Below are positions 1-10,250 of a stretch of 38,442 nucleotides of DNA, in pieces. This stretch comes from Plantago elongata. Taxonomy: Eukaryota; Streptophyta; Magnoliopsida; Lamiales; Plantaginaceae. Both the position numbers and the translations under genes were made by a program. How positions within the stretch are numbered: the first letter of the stretch is position 1; every line of letters begins with the position of its first letter. Where the stretch lies: assembly GCA_036897095.1 (NCBI GenBank), contig JAYMSP010000957.1:1-38442 (forward strand), in the 5' to 3' direction. Under the pieces are notes generated by a model. That model ran no database searches. It worked only from the letters and a program-made list of their open reading frames with translations, and was not told where the DNA came from.

Positions 1-1251
1 TCGTGGGGCTTCAATCTACGGGATGCATAGGCAATAACTTTCCCTCGTTGTGTCAGCACACAACCATATCCTTCTCCCGATGCATCTGTATAGACTATGA
101 AATCTTTGGAGCCTTGGGGTAGAGCCAAGATCGGTGCTGAAGTTAGCCTTTTCTTTAACTCTTGGAAGCTGTTGTCACACTTCTCGGTCCATTCAAATTT
201 GGCATTCTTGGCGGTGAGGAGATGCAGGGGCTTTGCTATCTTCGAGAAATCTTGAATGAATCGTCGATAATATCCGGCTAATCCCAGAAAACTTCTGACT
301 TCAGTAGCCGTTTCAGGTTGTTTCCATTTCAATATGGCTTCAATCTTGTCAGAATCAACTTGTAGACCTTCCTGGGATATCTTGTGTCCTAAAAATTAAC
401 TTCCGACAGCCAAAACTCGCACTTGCTGAATTTAGCATATAACTTACGTTGTTGCAATGTCTAGAATACCAATCTCAAGTGCGCGGCATGTTCCTCCCGA
501 ATTTTGGTAAAGACCAATATATATTGTCAATGAAAATGACGACGAACTTATCCAAAAATGGTCGGAATGTTTGATGCATTAAATCCATGAAAGATGCAGA
601 TGCATTAGTAAATCCAAAGGGCATAACTACAAACTCAAAATGCCCATATCGTGTGTTAAAAGCCGTTTTTGGAATATCTTCCTCCCAGACCCTCAATTGG
701 TAATATCCTTGTCTTAGATCCAGTTTCGAGTATACCGAGGATCCTTGCAACAGATCAAATAGCTCGTCTATGTGGGGTAGCAGGTACTTGTTCTTGACTG
801 TTAAATTATTCAACCTTCGATAGTCTATACACATTCTCAGTGTACTGTCCTTCTTTTTTACAAACAACACTGGAGCACCCCAGGGGGAACTACTTGGATG
901 AATGAAACCTTTTTCCAGTAACTCTTGTAATTGAGTCTTAAGTTCATGGAGCTCGGCTGGGGCCATTTTGTACGGTGTTCGGGATACTGGTTCAACTCCA
1001 GGGAGGGTTTCTATAACAAACTCTACTTCACGATGCGGTGGTAGCGTATTAAGTTCTTTCGGGAATACATCCAGAAATTCCCTTACAACCTCAACATTTT
1101 CTATTTTGGTTTGGTCCAATGCAGGGTTAACCAAGTAGGCTAGGTAGGCTTGCCACCCATGCTTCAAGCATTTACATGCCTTAGCTGCAGAGATTATTCG
1201 GGTTTGGGTAGATGTGGAAGTTTCAACGGTGATTGGTTTTCCTAGGGAAAT
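1..1251 (-). pseudogene. pol: Gypsy reverse transcriptase and start of RNase H, broken
   Basis: The frame continues directly from the protease region. Visible RT motifs include [50 protein letters not shown] and MPFGFTNA. The catalytic YxDD-type box reads FIDN: the second Asp codon is AAT (525-523). About two extra bases at 517-522 then shift the frame. Beyond this I see an in-frame TAG at 463-461 and a one-base deletion near 390. The frame then runs open to position 1 through the RT connection ([13 protein letters not shown]) and the start of RNase H ([11 protein letters not shown], with its first catalytic Asp). This copy could not make active enzyme. Confidence 0.9.
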
Positions 1252-1701
1252 TTACCGGTTTCGGCAGTCGAGTATGGCATGATGCACGTACAACCAATCC
1301 ATGCCCAAAATTAAATCATGCGTATCTAATATTATCTCTATCAGATCTGCTGGATAGCTTTCACCCAGATACTCAACTGCGCAGTTAGTGTAGACCCTAT
1401 CTGATATTACACCACTGCCAAAAGGAGATTCGATATCAAAGTAATATGCTAGTTTAGCAGGAGTAAAATTTAACTTTCTAGCATATCGGGCAGCAATGAA
1501 AGAGTGTGTTGCTCCAATATCAAATAAAGTTGTACCAAGGATGGATGCAATGGAAATCGTACCTTCGATGGCATTATATGCCGAAGGACTTCCTCGTTCC
1601 GCGGTCATCATTGAAGCTCTTGATCGGACGTTTTTGCGACTCGCGGGCTTAGATTTGTTGGAACACTGGGACGTGAATTCCTCGAGGATGCAGATGGACA
1701 A
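1252..1701 (-). pseudogene. pol: Gypsy aspartic protease region
   Basis: The open frame of about 149 residues overlaps the end of gag by some 94 bp in a different frame. It shows the retropepsin pattern: a hydrophobic strand leading to the active-site loop FDIGATHSFIA, and later LILGMDWLYVHHAILDC. The usual loop is D-S/T-G-A; here the second residue is Ile. The frame ends with TAA at 1254-1252. The reverse transcriptase continues in the same frame just beyond, so this looks like one nonsense change in a continuous pol. Confidence 0.8.
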
Positions 1702-2714
1702 TCCGGAAGACGGTGTTGATCACTGCCACACCTTAAACATCGTCCGCTCTTGTACCAGCATTGTGCCTCAATATGGACTGATTTTCCGAAAAAATGGCAA
1801 GAGATTTTTGCAGGGGTTCTTGGTGGCGGATTCTGGCAAGCAGGTTCGACCCGGGGGCGAGGATTTCCTCTTGCCTGCTCAGGCACCCTAGCTTCTGTCG
1901 GACGCTTGTTGAAAGGTGAGGAATTCTCAGGTCGATTAATCTGCTCTTCAAGCTTCCTTATTTCCTTGAATTCCGATTCAATCTGTAAAATCTTCTCCAC
2001 GGCCTTGACATAACTCTCATGACTTACTGAAACCAAGGCCCGACGTAACTCCAATCTCAGGCATTCCACAAACTTACAGAACTTTCGCTTCTCATCATCC
2101 CAGTAATGAGGAGCATATTGGATCAAACGAGAAAATTCTGCTTCATACTCACTTACATTCTTATTCCCCTGGATCAATTCTAGAAATTCCCGTTCTCGAG
2201 CATTTCGTATCACCTCGGGCACAAACTTATCATTGAATTCCTGCACGAAATTCTTCCATATCTGTGGAGTACCTTCCTGTTTCCATCTCCTGTTCACCAA
2301 TATCCACCAGTTTCTTGCAGCTTCCTCTAACCGGTAGGTGGCGTACTTAACTTTCTGTTCCTCGGTATAACTTAAGACCTCAAAAATCTTTTCTAATCGA
2401 GCAAGAAATTCCTCCGCTTTCTTATCATTGGTTTCTCCGAAGAACACTGGAGGGTTAAACCAAAGAAAGCGTTCCAGTACTTGGTCGTTACTTTGTACGG
2501 CTGACGACTGAACTGCAGTAGTCATCGACTGTTGATTCTGTCACTGCTGGGTTAGAAAAGTTTAAAAGGATAGCATTTCCTGCATGCTTCCTCCAGTTCC
2601 GTTTCCTCCCACTCCGGGAGCCTGAGGGGGGTACTTCTCTATTAGGTGAAGATAGCGGCGGTGAGTTAAATTCTTCACCTGGGTTTCCGGTTGCGGACTA
2701 TTAGGTTCAGACAT
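1608..2714 (-). pseudogene. gag: Gypsy gag with two zinc knuckles, broken
   Basis: The gag frame probably begins at the ATG at 2714-2712. Two in-frame stops (TAA at 2564-2562 and a TGA about 20 bases later) interrupt a Gln-rich linker. From 2525 it is open for 305 residues. It holds the retrotransposon-gag core (EEFLARLEKIF, RNWW, REREFLEL, YEAEFSRL) and then two CCHC-type knuckles. The first has Phe in place of its second Cys (CHFFGK...H...C); the second (CLRCGSDQHRLPDC) is complete. The frame ends within the start of the protease ORF, which lies in another frame, so gag and pol are now out of frame. Confidence 0.85.
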
Positions 2715-2722
2715 CTTGTTTG

Positions 2723-3133
2723 TCTGAAATGCAAAAAGGGCGTATGGCTCAGATAACGACCAGTTGCAGATATGATAACATATTAATAGACTATTCCTTA
2801 ACAATACTTGAATTCTACAGAACATTCTTCGCACAACGCGATCCCCCCAAAAGGTCTCACCTTAGGGCGTATTACTTTCTTGAGCTAAGGGGTTCAGGTC
2901 AGCTATGATACTGTAAGCAAATAAATTCAAATCGGGATTGATACCTAAAACCTTCCTGATTACAGAACATACAAGACTCCTGGTCGAATCGACCAGTTCA
3001 TTCATAGTTAAACATATAAACAACGACATTTCTACAACACATAGTCCTAGAACAAAACTAAGACTACCAGTACACATAGGACCTTCTAAACCTTATTTCT
3101 TCTCTAACGACGGCAAGTCCATTCTTCGTCGTC
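2723..3133 (-). other. Non-coding stretch, possible intron before gag
   Basis: Between the upstream ORF and gag no frame stays open. Directly before the gag-frame ATG (2714-2712) the minus strand has a T-rich run ending TTTCAG (CAG at 2726-2724), a good 3' splice site. Candidate donors after the upstream ORF are weak (GTTAGA near 3110). An intron is therefore only a possibility; short ORFs overlapping here look like chance. Confidence 0.3.
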
Positions 3134-3610
3134 TCAGGCATATGCGTCCGACCTCGGGTCCTTGGACGGTTCTTCCTCCTCGGAAAATGTGTTGCGTGGA
3201 GCCAGTGGACGATGATGGTATGGGTACGCGGACTTTCGGGCCGTCATCCTGTACGCACAGGCACCAGCAGCTGTACCTCTCGGTCCGACAATATGTATGC
3301 CTCCTCCAACAATCACCGAAGGAGCCGGATGTGGCAGCGGGGCTATCACTGGAGGTGGTGGCGGTGGGTCGTCCAGGGCATGCTCGATGTGGGACAGCTC
3401 GGTCTGCACATACTCCATCTCGTTTCGGATAGAATTCATCCGGTGCTCTACAACACGAAGACGCTCACGACTGCGAGCGCGGACCCTTCGTTCGGCCTCT
3501 AATCGTTCTGTTGCTTGCCGGGTGAGCATCCTCCCGGCATGGGCTTCATCTACCCATGACTGCATGAAATTCTTCTCGTTCTCCCAATCTCGGCTTCCAT
3601 CGTCATCCAT
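3134..3610 (-). CDS. Upstream ORF of the gypsy element, charged coiled-coil protein (158 aa)
   Basis: This open frame starts about 120 bp inside the primer binding site and ends before gag. Residues 1-80 are very rich in Arg and Glu with a heptad-like pattern suggesting a coiled coil. A run of prolines follows (about residues 81-95), then a Gly/Val-rich and acidic tail. I recognise no enzymatic domain. It lies in a different frame from gag and is separated from it by about 420 bp with stops. It may be an N-terminal gag segment joined by splicing, or a separate leader ORF. Confidence 0.55.
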   Translation of the reverse strand: MDDDGSRDWENEKNFMQSWVDEAHAGRMLTRQATERLEAERRVRARSRERLRVVEHRMNSIRNEMEYVQTELSHIEHALDDPPPPPPVIAPLPHPAPSVIVGGGIHIVGPRGTAAGACAYRMTARKSAYPYHHRPLAPRNTFSEEEEPSKDPRSDAYA

Positions 3611-3730
3611 CTGTCGAAGTCAGTAAATATAGATAATAACAGTGCATATTCATGTGTCTCTCCCCCATTTTCTTTTTGAAAATATTATAGGAGTTGGTAT
3701 TTGGAAGTGAGTCACAGTCATATTGGTCCA

Positions 3731-3748
3731 AACCAGGCTCTGATATCA
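3731..3748 (-). other. Primer binding site, initiator-tRNA-Met type
   Basis: The minus strand reads TGATATCAGAGCCTGGTT, four bases inside the LTR. The complement of the plant initiator tRNA-Met 3' end is TGGTATCAGAGCCAGGTT, so 16 of 18 bases match. The two changes, including one in the invariant TGG, fit decay after insertion. Confidence 0.85.
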
Positions 3749-3752
3749 CTTT

Positions 3753-6057
3753 TGTAAGGCCCCGTCTGGTCCGGACGTTAAGGATTTGCCGAACTTCCAA
3801 ATACATAGATATATCAAAGTAATAATTATTACAGACCCCAAATGTAACTTATAATTCGATAGTTATTACACACATCTACAAAAGCAGCAGCGGAATAACA
3901 GTGCCTACAGTCAGTCAGTCAGTCTGTCTATCTACCCTGACCTTTCTTCGTGATCTAAACCTGGGAAATCAAAGTTAAACAGGAAGAGCGTAAGTCAACA
4001 GACTTAGTGAGGATAATCAAGCAAGTATAAGAAAATGCATGAATGCAATAGGATAGCAAACTAACACAACACGTTGATCAGGCAATTTTAAACAGTGGGG
4101 AAACCGTTAACAGTCAGTCAGGATCATAGCACATGATAGGTGCTAGATTTACTGTACTAAACAGTAACAACAAGGAGCGGCGTGACCGCGCGGGAGTTGC
4201 TTTTCTGACATGCACGACCCATCACAACTCATAAAATAGGACCGTTTGAATAGTCCGAACAGTCAGTCAGGAGCCCGAACAGGTAGCTCTGCAGATCGCT
4301 TTACAATATTTGTCGACAACGTTGACCAGGACGGTTTCCCAAGTTTTTCCAAAAACAGTGTGTGGTTGCTTTTAAAATTATTTTTCGTGCAATGTAGTAC
4401 ATGTGAATCAACAGGACATAATCAAGATGAAATATCAAGAAATGACTGGAATAGAAGAATATCGGATCAGAATCAAGCTACAATCAGAATTCAGTCCAAA
4501 AGATTCAATACTAATAATACAATCAGTAATCGCAATTAGTAATCGGGTCAATCGGTCGTCGTCGCGTATCCGAAGTCAGTGTTAGGCAGACAGATAAATA
4601 GGCAAGAACATGTACTGGAATTTAAAGGCTGGAAGGGTACCCAGGGCCAGATGCCGAAAGCCTGAAATCGCTCACCTTGAATGGACTTGTACGCTACGCA
4701 ACCTTGCGAGTTCTTCAGAGTATGAAGTTCCTGGATAAGAGTAATGCTACTTAAGATTTACACTAGAATAAATCAAGACGCCCTTAAACCCCCGCAATCG
4801 AGCACAACAAGTCAGGCACGCATAGTCATATCAGGACAACCAGACATACCAGACACGCAACACGCAGTACAGACCAACGCAGTTAACTGAGACGACCACT
4901 ATTTAACGCGAATCGATACTGACAATTCGATTGAACAAGACCACAATTACACGTATAGTAGGACTACAAATTCGACCCAACATCAAAGCAATCACTCATA
5001 CGAGGCTCACACACCATCACGCAGGTACAAGTCAAATACACAGTACAACTTAACAATTCATGATTTAATACACAGACTGGTGCACAGCTCCACCATCGAC
5101 AACAATACACCGAAAAAGAGGGACCGAACAAATCGAAGGTGCAATACAGTTGGAATCGTAGAGTACATACGAGTCATTAAACACACGGACCCAACCCCAA
5201 ATTGAATCACCGGAGAGGAGAATACTAACCGTACGAATGTGAGAAGGGTGGATTTGATTCATGATCGACGAGGATGAAACTGGATGAGGGGAGGCGGCGT
5301 CGACGGTGGCGGTGGAAGTCACGAGGAAGGTGGTTCGATTGGCAGTGAGGTTTGAGGGATGGTGGTCGATTTAGAGTGGCCGGTTAGTCGTGGTGATGGT
5401 GTGCCGGAAATGAGCGACGGAGAACGGCTATTTATAGCAGGAGAAACGCCGACCACGCGGTTCGGAGCTACGCCGTTCCTCGATGCGTGTCTCGCCACGC
5501 GTTGTCTCCCGGCCACGCGTCACTTCACGCGTTGTTCTCTCCGCCACGCGTCTCGGAGGGTATTGTTGTTTTTTCTTGTGGCGGCGGTGGTCGGTTGGCT
5601 TAACGGAGAAGAATGGTGGCGGATCGATTTGAACGGGAAGGGGAAAAATAAATGGAGAAGAAGAAGATAAGTTAAGGGGTATAATAAGTATTTTACCATT
5701 ATATAAACCTAGTTTCTTCTGGACTCTAAATGGCTCGTAAATAAATTCCAAAAAATGCAAATTCGATATCCGGGACGATATTGGACACGAACTGAACTAG
5801 GATAAAAAATAAAATAAATAATAATTTTTATTATTTTATTTTTATTATTATTTTATTAATATAATATCAATTAGCATTTGAACGCTACTCGTAATTAACT
5901 GGCGGATACGATCGGCCGTTAATTTCCGAATTTGAACCGTTGTTAACAATCAACGTACTCACACGCGTCGAGTCAGGGGTCAGTTGTCAGCTCAAAATAA
6001 TAATATTAATATTAAGTTAATTTCTAATACAACGTATTAAAATTCGTGGTTCTTACA
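3753..6057 (-). repeat. 5' LTR of the gypsy element (2305 bp)
   Basis: On the plus strand the block opens with TGTAAG at 3753 and closes with CTTACA at 6052-6057, a perfect 6-bp terminal inverted repeat of the TG...CA type. The left end lies four bases from a primer binding site, which fixes this as the 5' LTR of a minus-strand element. It contains a TATA box with an upstream CACGCG cluster and several short CAGT-rich stretches (about 3905, 4113 and 4261). ORFs inside the LTR look like chance frames. No second LTR is in the window for dating. Confidence 0.88.
5429..5551 (-). promoter_or_regulatory. LTR core promoter: TATA box plus five CACGCG motifs
   Basis: On the minus strand the palindromic TATA box CTATAAATAG lies at 5438-5429. 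Just upstream (higher coordinates) are five copies of CACGCG within about 100 bp, at roughly 5453, 5495, 5513, 5526 and 5544; four read CACGCGT. ACGCGT/CACGCG fits the CGCG-box bound by calmodulin-binding CAMTA factors, which is established for the motif but not shown for this element. Transcription would start near 5400, giving about 650 bp of U3 and a long R-U5. Confidence 0.6.
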
Positions 6058-6588
6058 ATATATTATTAAGTCGGGATCGGGAAAAATAATGAAATATGAC
6101 AATGTGGAGTTTATTCTTATTTATAACTGGTCCCAAGTTGGGACCGAAATTTTTTATGACTATAAAGAGTTTATTCTTTTTTAGAGTATTCCTTTATGGA
6201 GTTTTTACTGTACCTAAAATTTATAAAGTCAAGTTGGTGAATTCAAATTAATGTCATCCCAAAATTTTACTTCACATTAGTCTTTAAGTTGTCTCTGATT
6301 GGATTGATAAAACCCCATGTCAAGCTCCAACCATGTTTGATATTAGTTTCCTATCGAACGAGTATGATGAAGGTTGTTTACTATTTTTTTTTTAAAACTT
6401 TTTGTTTCATTTTGATTTAAGTGTGTAGCTATACTGCAATTTGTTTCTTCTTAATTTGGTTGATGTTTCCGATTTAAGTGTGCAATATGTTTGATTTGGT
6501 TTGTGTTTGAATGAATACATGTTTCATATTGTTGGCTTGTCAAACAATTGACATTAATCATGTTCTATTGGCTGGAATATTAGATAAC
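6058..6588. other. AT-rich sequence between the LTR and the transposase
   Basis: No supported gene. It probably contains the 5' untranslated part of the Harbinger element. Two related phrases around GAGTTTATTCTT occur near 6105 and 6166. The left terminal inverted repeat of the Harbinger element is not visible; if the gypsy element inserted inside it, that end lies left of the window. Confidence 0.4.
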
Positions 6589-8077
6589 ATGGACCCGACC
6601 GAAGCGTATCATAGGAGAGTGTGTGTTGTACTTTGGATGAGTTGTTATTACTTAACTCGTATCCGGCGTCGTGTAGCGGGCAATCGTAATGATCCTATAA
6701 GATACTCACTTAAGTTGAAGGAACCTAGGCAGTCTGAGTATTTATCGAGGTTGTGTCTAGAGAGTGATATGAATTGCAAGAATGTTTTGAGAATGGAGAG
6801 GAAGCCTTTTGCTGATTTATGTACTATATTAACAACATCGGGTGGTATATTAAGAGTAAACATGTTATCGTAATGGAAAAGGTGGCAAGCTTTCTTGTCA
6901 TCATAGGGCACCACATTAAGAATAGGATCAATGTGTTTGCCTTCGAACGTTCGGGTCACACTATAAGAATCTACTTTCACGAGGTGTTGAAGTCGGTTCT
7001 TCAATTGCACACATTCCTATTAGCCAAACCATAACCAATAACATCAGATTGTGATATTGAGCCATGGAAACATTTCAAGGTCAACCTCTACTTCTTTTGT
7101 ATTCTGTATTTTGTTGTTTGTGAGATGAATCTGAATTTGTTTTTGTTATTTCAGGGGTGTCTTGGTGCTTTGGATGGGATATACATCGATACGACAATGA
7201 GCAAGTCGAGGCAGTGTTGGTACAGAAGTAGGAAGGGCAACATTACAATCAAAGTCCTTGATGTATGCAATTGGAGAATGCGATTCGTGTATGTCCTCAT
7301 CGGTTGGGAGGGATCTGTTGCGGATGGGGAAATATTGTGTGATGCAATTACGAGGGACGAAGGTTGCCTCCAAGTACATGAAGGTGTGGTTCACCTTCTT
7401 TTTTGATTATGCTATTGATTCTGAACTATTTGTTATATGAATGTATATATTGCTTAGTGTTGTGTATTTTAAATTTTAGGAAAATGAAGTTTTTTCATAA
7501 TGCTATTGTTTTTGAACTATTTGCTATATGACTGTAGATATTAACTAGTGCAGTGCATTTTACGTTTTGGGCAGGAAACTATTATCTTGTCGACTCTGGG
7601 TATGGAAATGCTCCTGGATGTTTGGCACCATACCTTCAAACAAGGTACCATCTTCAAGAGTGGGCACGTGGTGATCGAAGGCCATTAACAAAAGATGAGT
7701 ACTTTAACTTAAAGCATGCCTCCGCACGTAATGTCATTGAACATACTTGGGGGCTGCTAAAGAAAAGATTTGGCATCTTACGATCTCCGTCCTTCTACTC
7801 AATTGACACTCAAAATCACATCATTTTGTGTTGTTGCTTGATTCACAACTTCCTCCGTAACCATTCACCCGATGACTATCTCGACGAGGAAGATTCATCA
7901 TCTGATGTTGATGATGATGAACCTCCTCCTCGGAGAGCTCGTCATGAAGCTCAACCACCCCCAGTTTACATTAGTGAATAAGAATTTGAGGAGCCCACCT
8001 GGATTGCATTGCGTGAAGTCATGGCATCTGTTATGTTTAGTCATTGGAGAGAGCATTTGCGTAATAGAGGAAGATGA
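6589..8077 (+). pseudogene. PIF/Harbinger DDE transposase, three exons, broken
   Basis: DDE_Tnp_4-type transposase in plant PIF/Harbinger layout. Exon 1 (6589-7079) carries the N-terminal motifs YYLTRIRRR, YSLKLKE and VLRMERKPFADLC, then FERSGHTI and YFHEVLKSVLQLHTFLL. A 75-bp GT-AG intron (7080-7154) leads to exon 2 (GCLGALDGIYID), and a 191-bp intron (7384-7574) leads to exon 3 (YYLVDSGYGN, ARNVIEHTWGLLKKR). The three catalytic residues survive: Asp at 7173-7175, Asp at 7592-7594 and Glu at 7739-7741. Lesions are a frameshift at about 6870, TAA at 7032-7034 and TAA at 7979-7981; beyond the last, coding-like sequence continues to 8077. The Myb/SANT partner follows on the same strand. Confidence 0.9.
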
Positions 8078-8477
8078 TGAGTTGGTAGCTACTGTTGGAT
8101 TGAGAAGTGTGAAGGGATCAGTTTATATTGTTTGTTTGAGATTTTAGTGTATTTGTATTATTATGTTGTTGTTTAATTTGTATTCATTTGGATTGCTTAT
8201 TGGAATGATAATGAATTTTAACATTTATGCTAACAGTTGTAGGTGTTATTACATGGTCTCAAAATATATTGAAAGGCTATTCATGTTTAGCTTACCATTT
8301 GGTGAAATGAATTAGTTAGTATTCTTTAATGAATATATGCATCATTTGTGTTTCTGGTGCTTGGTGATACTGTAAAATATTGTTTATGTGTTTATATTTG
8401 GTAATGCTTTTCTCAAATTTGTAAAATAGTGAAGCATATGTTCATCTATTGATTGATTCTTTGTTGTGTACAAAATA

Positions 8478-9692
8478 ATGGACAGAGGTCACTACGATAT
8501 AATGAGGGGAGGATGGTCCGATACTGAAGGCTTCAACTACGGTGGTTCAAGCAATAATGACACGGACACACAAGGTCCATCATCACAAGCTCGTACTGTC
8601 CGGTCAACTGGAACTCCACATGGCATTGATGATGATGAAAAGACGAGGAAAATCCGGGAAAAGATTGAGGAGATCCGAAACCCAAACTACTACAAGTGGA
8701 CCCCTAATCTAGAAGTAAAGCTAATTGAGGCTATGAAAGTGGCTAAACTAGTCAGTCACAAATCTCCACAAGGTTTCAAAAAAACAGGGGTGGCCTTGTA
8801 CGCTTTTGCACATGAAGATTGTGTTCCCAACTTCAAATATAACTAAGGGAAACATCATGAACCATGTAAAGACGTGGCGTAAATTATTTACCGGAGTCTT
8901 GAAATCAAGAGTAATAGTGGAACTGGATGGTGTGATGTTACTCAGAAGTTTGATTGTGATCCCGAAGTTTTGAAGGATGCTTGCAAGGTAATTGGAACAT
9001 AGATCTTGATCCTAATTTTACGCACATACATGTATGATCTGTGTTTCATGAAATTGTATGTTGCTTCTGTTTTAGTTGTAGTTGCATTGCAAACTGTTAT
9101 TTGAGAAACTAGGACTTCAACTATTCTTCAAATGTTCTTTGTTCACATAAACATGGTAAGCTTATGGAGGGAAAGAGAAACAAACATTGGGAGTTCTACC
9201 GTGACTGGGTTGAGATATTGGCACGGATCGTGCGGCTGGGAAAAAAGTTGTTGATTTTCAGTCCGCTGCGAAGTTGATTCTTGTTAGTGATAGGTACAAG
9301 TCCATCGTTGGTGACTCAGTTACTATGAATGAGGATGGACTGGTTGATACAAGTAACAACACTGGTGATGGTTCAAATACTAGTGTGAGTAAGCGTAGAA
9401 CGCGGAATGTTGGAGACTTTGATGCTAAGTGGCACAAATGAAGGAAATTGTTGGACCTCCACCTGTGTCAAAGATTGGTGAAGATGGGAAGGACTTGAGG
9501 ACGCGATGTATTGAGGGACTCAATTTCGAGCTTACGAAGTTTTCACTCCTACCTGTAAGGGATCGTCTTATGATTGGTGACATCATTGATACTAGTGAGG
9601 GGAAGCTCGAGCACTTCTACTCACTCTCGGACGATGATCGTGAAGAATATTTGAAGTATGAACTGGCCAAAGTGAACACGCCGATATGGTAA
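8478..9692 (+). pseudogene. Myb/SANT-like partner protein of the Harbinger element, broken
   Basis: PIF/Harbinger elements carry a second gene for a Myb/SANT-like protein that helps the transposase bind DNA and enter the nucleus. Here an ATG at 8478 opens an acidic, Ser-rich leader, then the Myb/SANT core (YYKWTPNLEVKLIEAM...). A TAA at 8844-8846 interrupts it, a frameshift near 8905 follows, and the frame then gives TGWCDVTQKFDCDPEVLKD up to a donor at 8988. A later exon near 9160 encodes HWEFYRDWVEIL followed, after a one-base shift, by DRAAGKKVVDF. The last open part (9429-9692) ends in a conserved-looking acidic tail. Order and spacing match the family. Confidence 0.75.
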
Positions 9693-10250
9693 ATGTTCTG
9701 CCACATTAATGACATGGGATTTGTCTTCAATCTGTGTTTTGTTTGATGGATGAGTAACTTTGTGTTTGCTTTTGAAAAAGGATTGTGAACTATTAGCATT
9801 TTGCAGGCAGTTAACTCTATGTTTCATGTTTCGAACTTTGTCTACATATGAACACACTATAATCATGTATCATTATTATGTAAGCTTTGATGCGTATTAG
9901 AATGATGGTTCAATGTTTTCGATTTGTTCCCACGACACACTTAACATGCAATGCTTTGTTTACTCCTACTAGTACTTGTAATGTGAATAATCTGTTAATG
10001 TTGTCCCCCAAGTATTTCACCCACCATGCGAATGTATTTGTCCAAAACATTGAAATTAGAAATTACACCAATAAAAAGACAAGTGATTCGAAATCACAAT
10101 GTTAAGCAACTACAGATTAAGTAGAACATGAAATGAAGTCCACAATACAAAACTCACTTATTCGTAACAAAACAATAACAAGAAGACACAACATGACCAT
10201 AGAACATTGTGAGTCGGACAATCAACAAACTGCACCCTTAAAGGTTGAAA
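9693..10250. other. Gene-free spacer between convergent genes
   Basis: It lies between the 3' ends of the plus-strand Myb/SANT gene and the minus-strand B3 gene. I see no further coding region and no clear terminal inverted repeat that would end the Harbinger element here. Confidence 0.5.

Larger units (their letters stand above)
1..6057 (-). mobile_element. Ty3/gypsy LTR retrotransposon, 3' part cut by the window edge
   Basis: Reading leftward, the order is 5' LTR, primer binding site, upstream ORF, gag, protease, reverse transcriptase, start of RNase H. This is the Ty3/gypsy gene order as far as it is visible; integrase and the 3' LTR would lie left of position 1. The reverse transcriptase motifs, two CCHC knuckles, long LTR and initiator-Met primer site suggest a chromovirus of the Tekay/Del kind, but this is inference because integrase and chromodomain are not in the window. 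All coding parts are broken by frameshifts or stops, so the copy is non-autonomous. The base pairs beyond the LTR (ATATA, 6058-6062) are the expected target-site duplicate, unverifiable here. Confidence 0.93.

Noticed and set aside
1496..2013. Plus-strand ORFs over the gag/protease region
   Set aside because: They are antisense to clear gag and protease motifs and have no domain of their own.
5065..5760. ORFs on both strands within the LTR
   Set aside because: They lie in the LTR promoter and leader, overlap in several frames and show no protein family.
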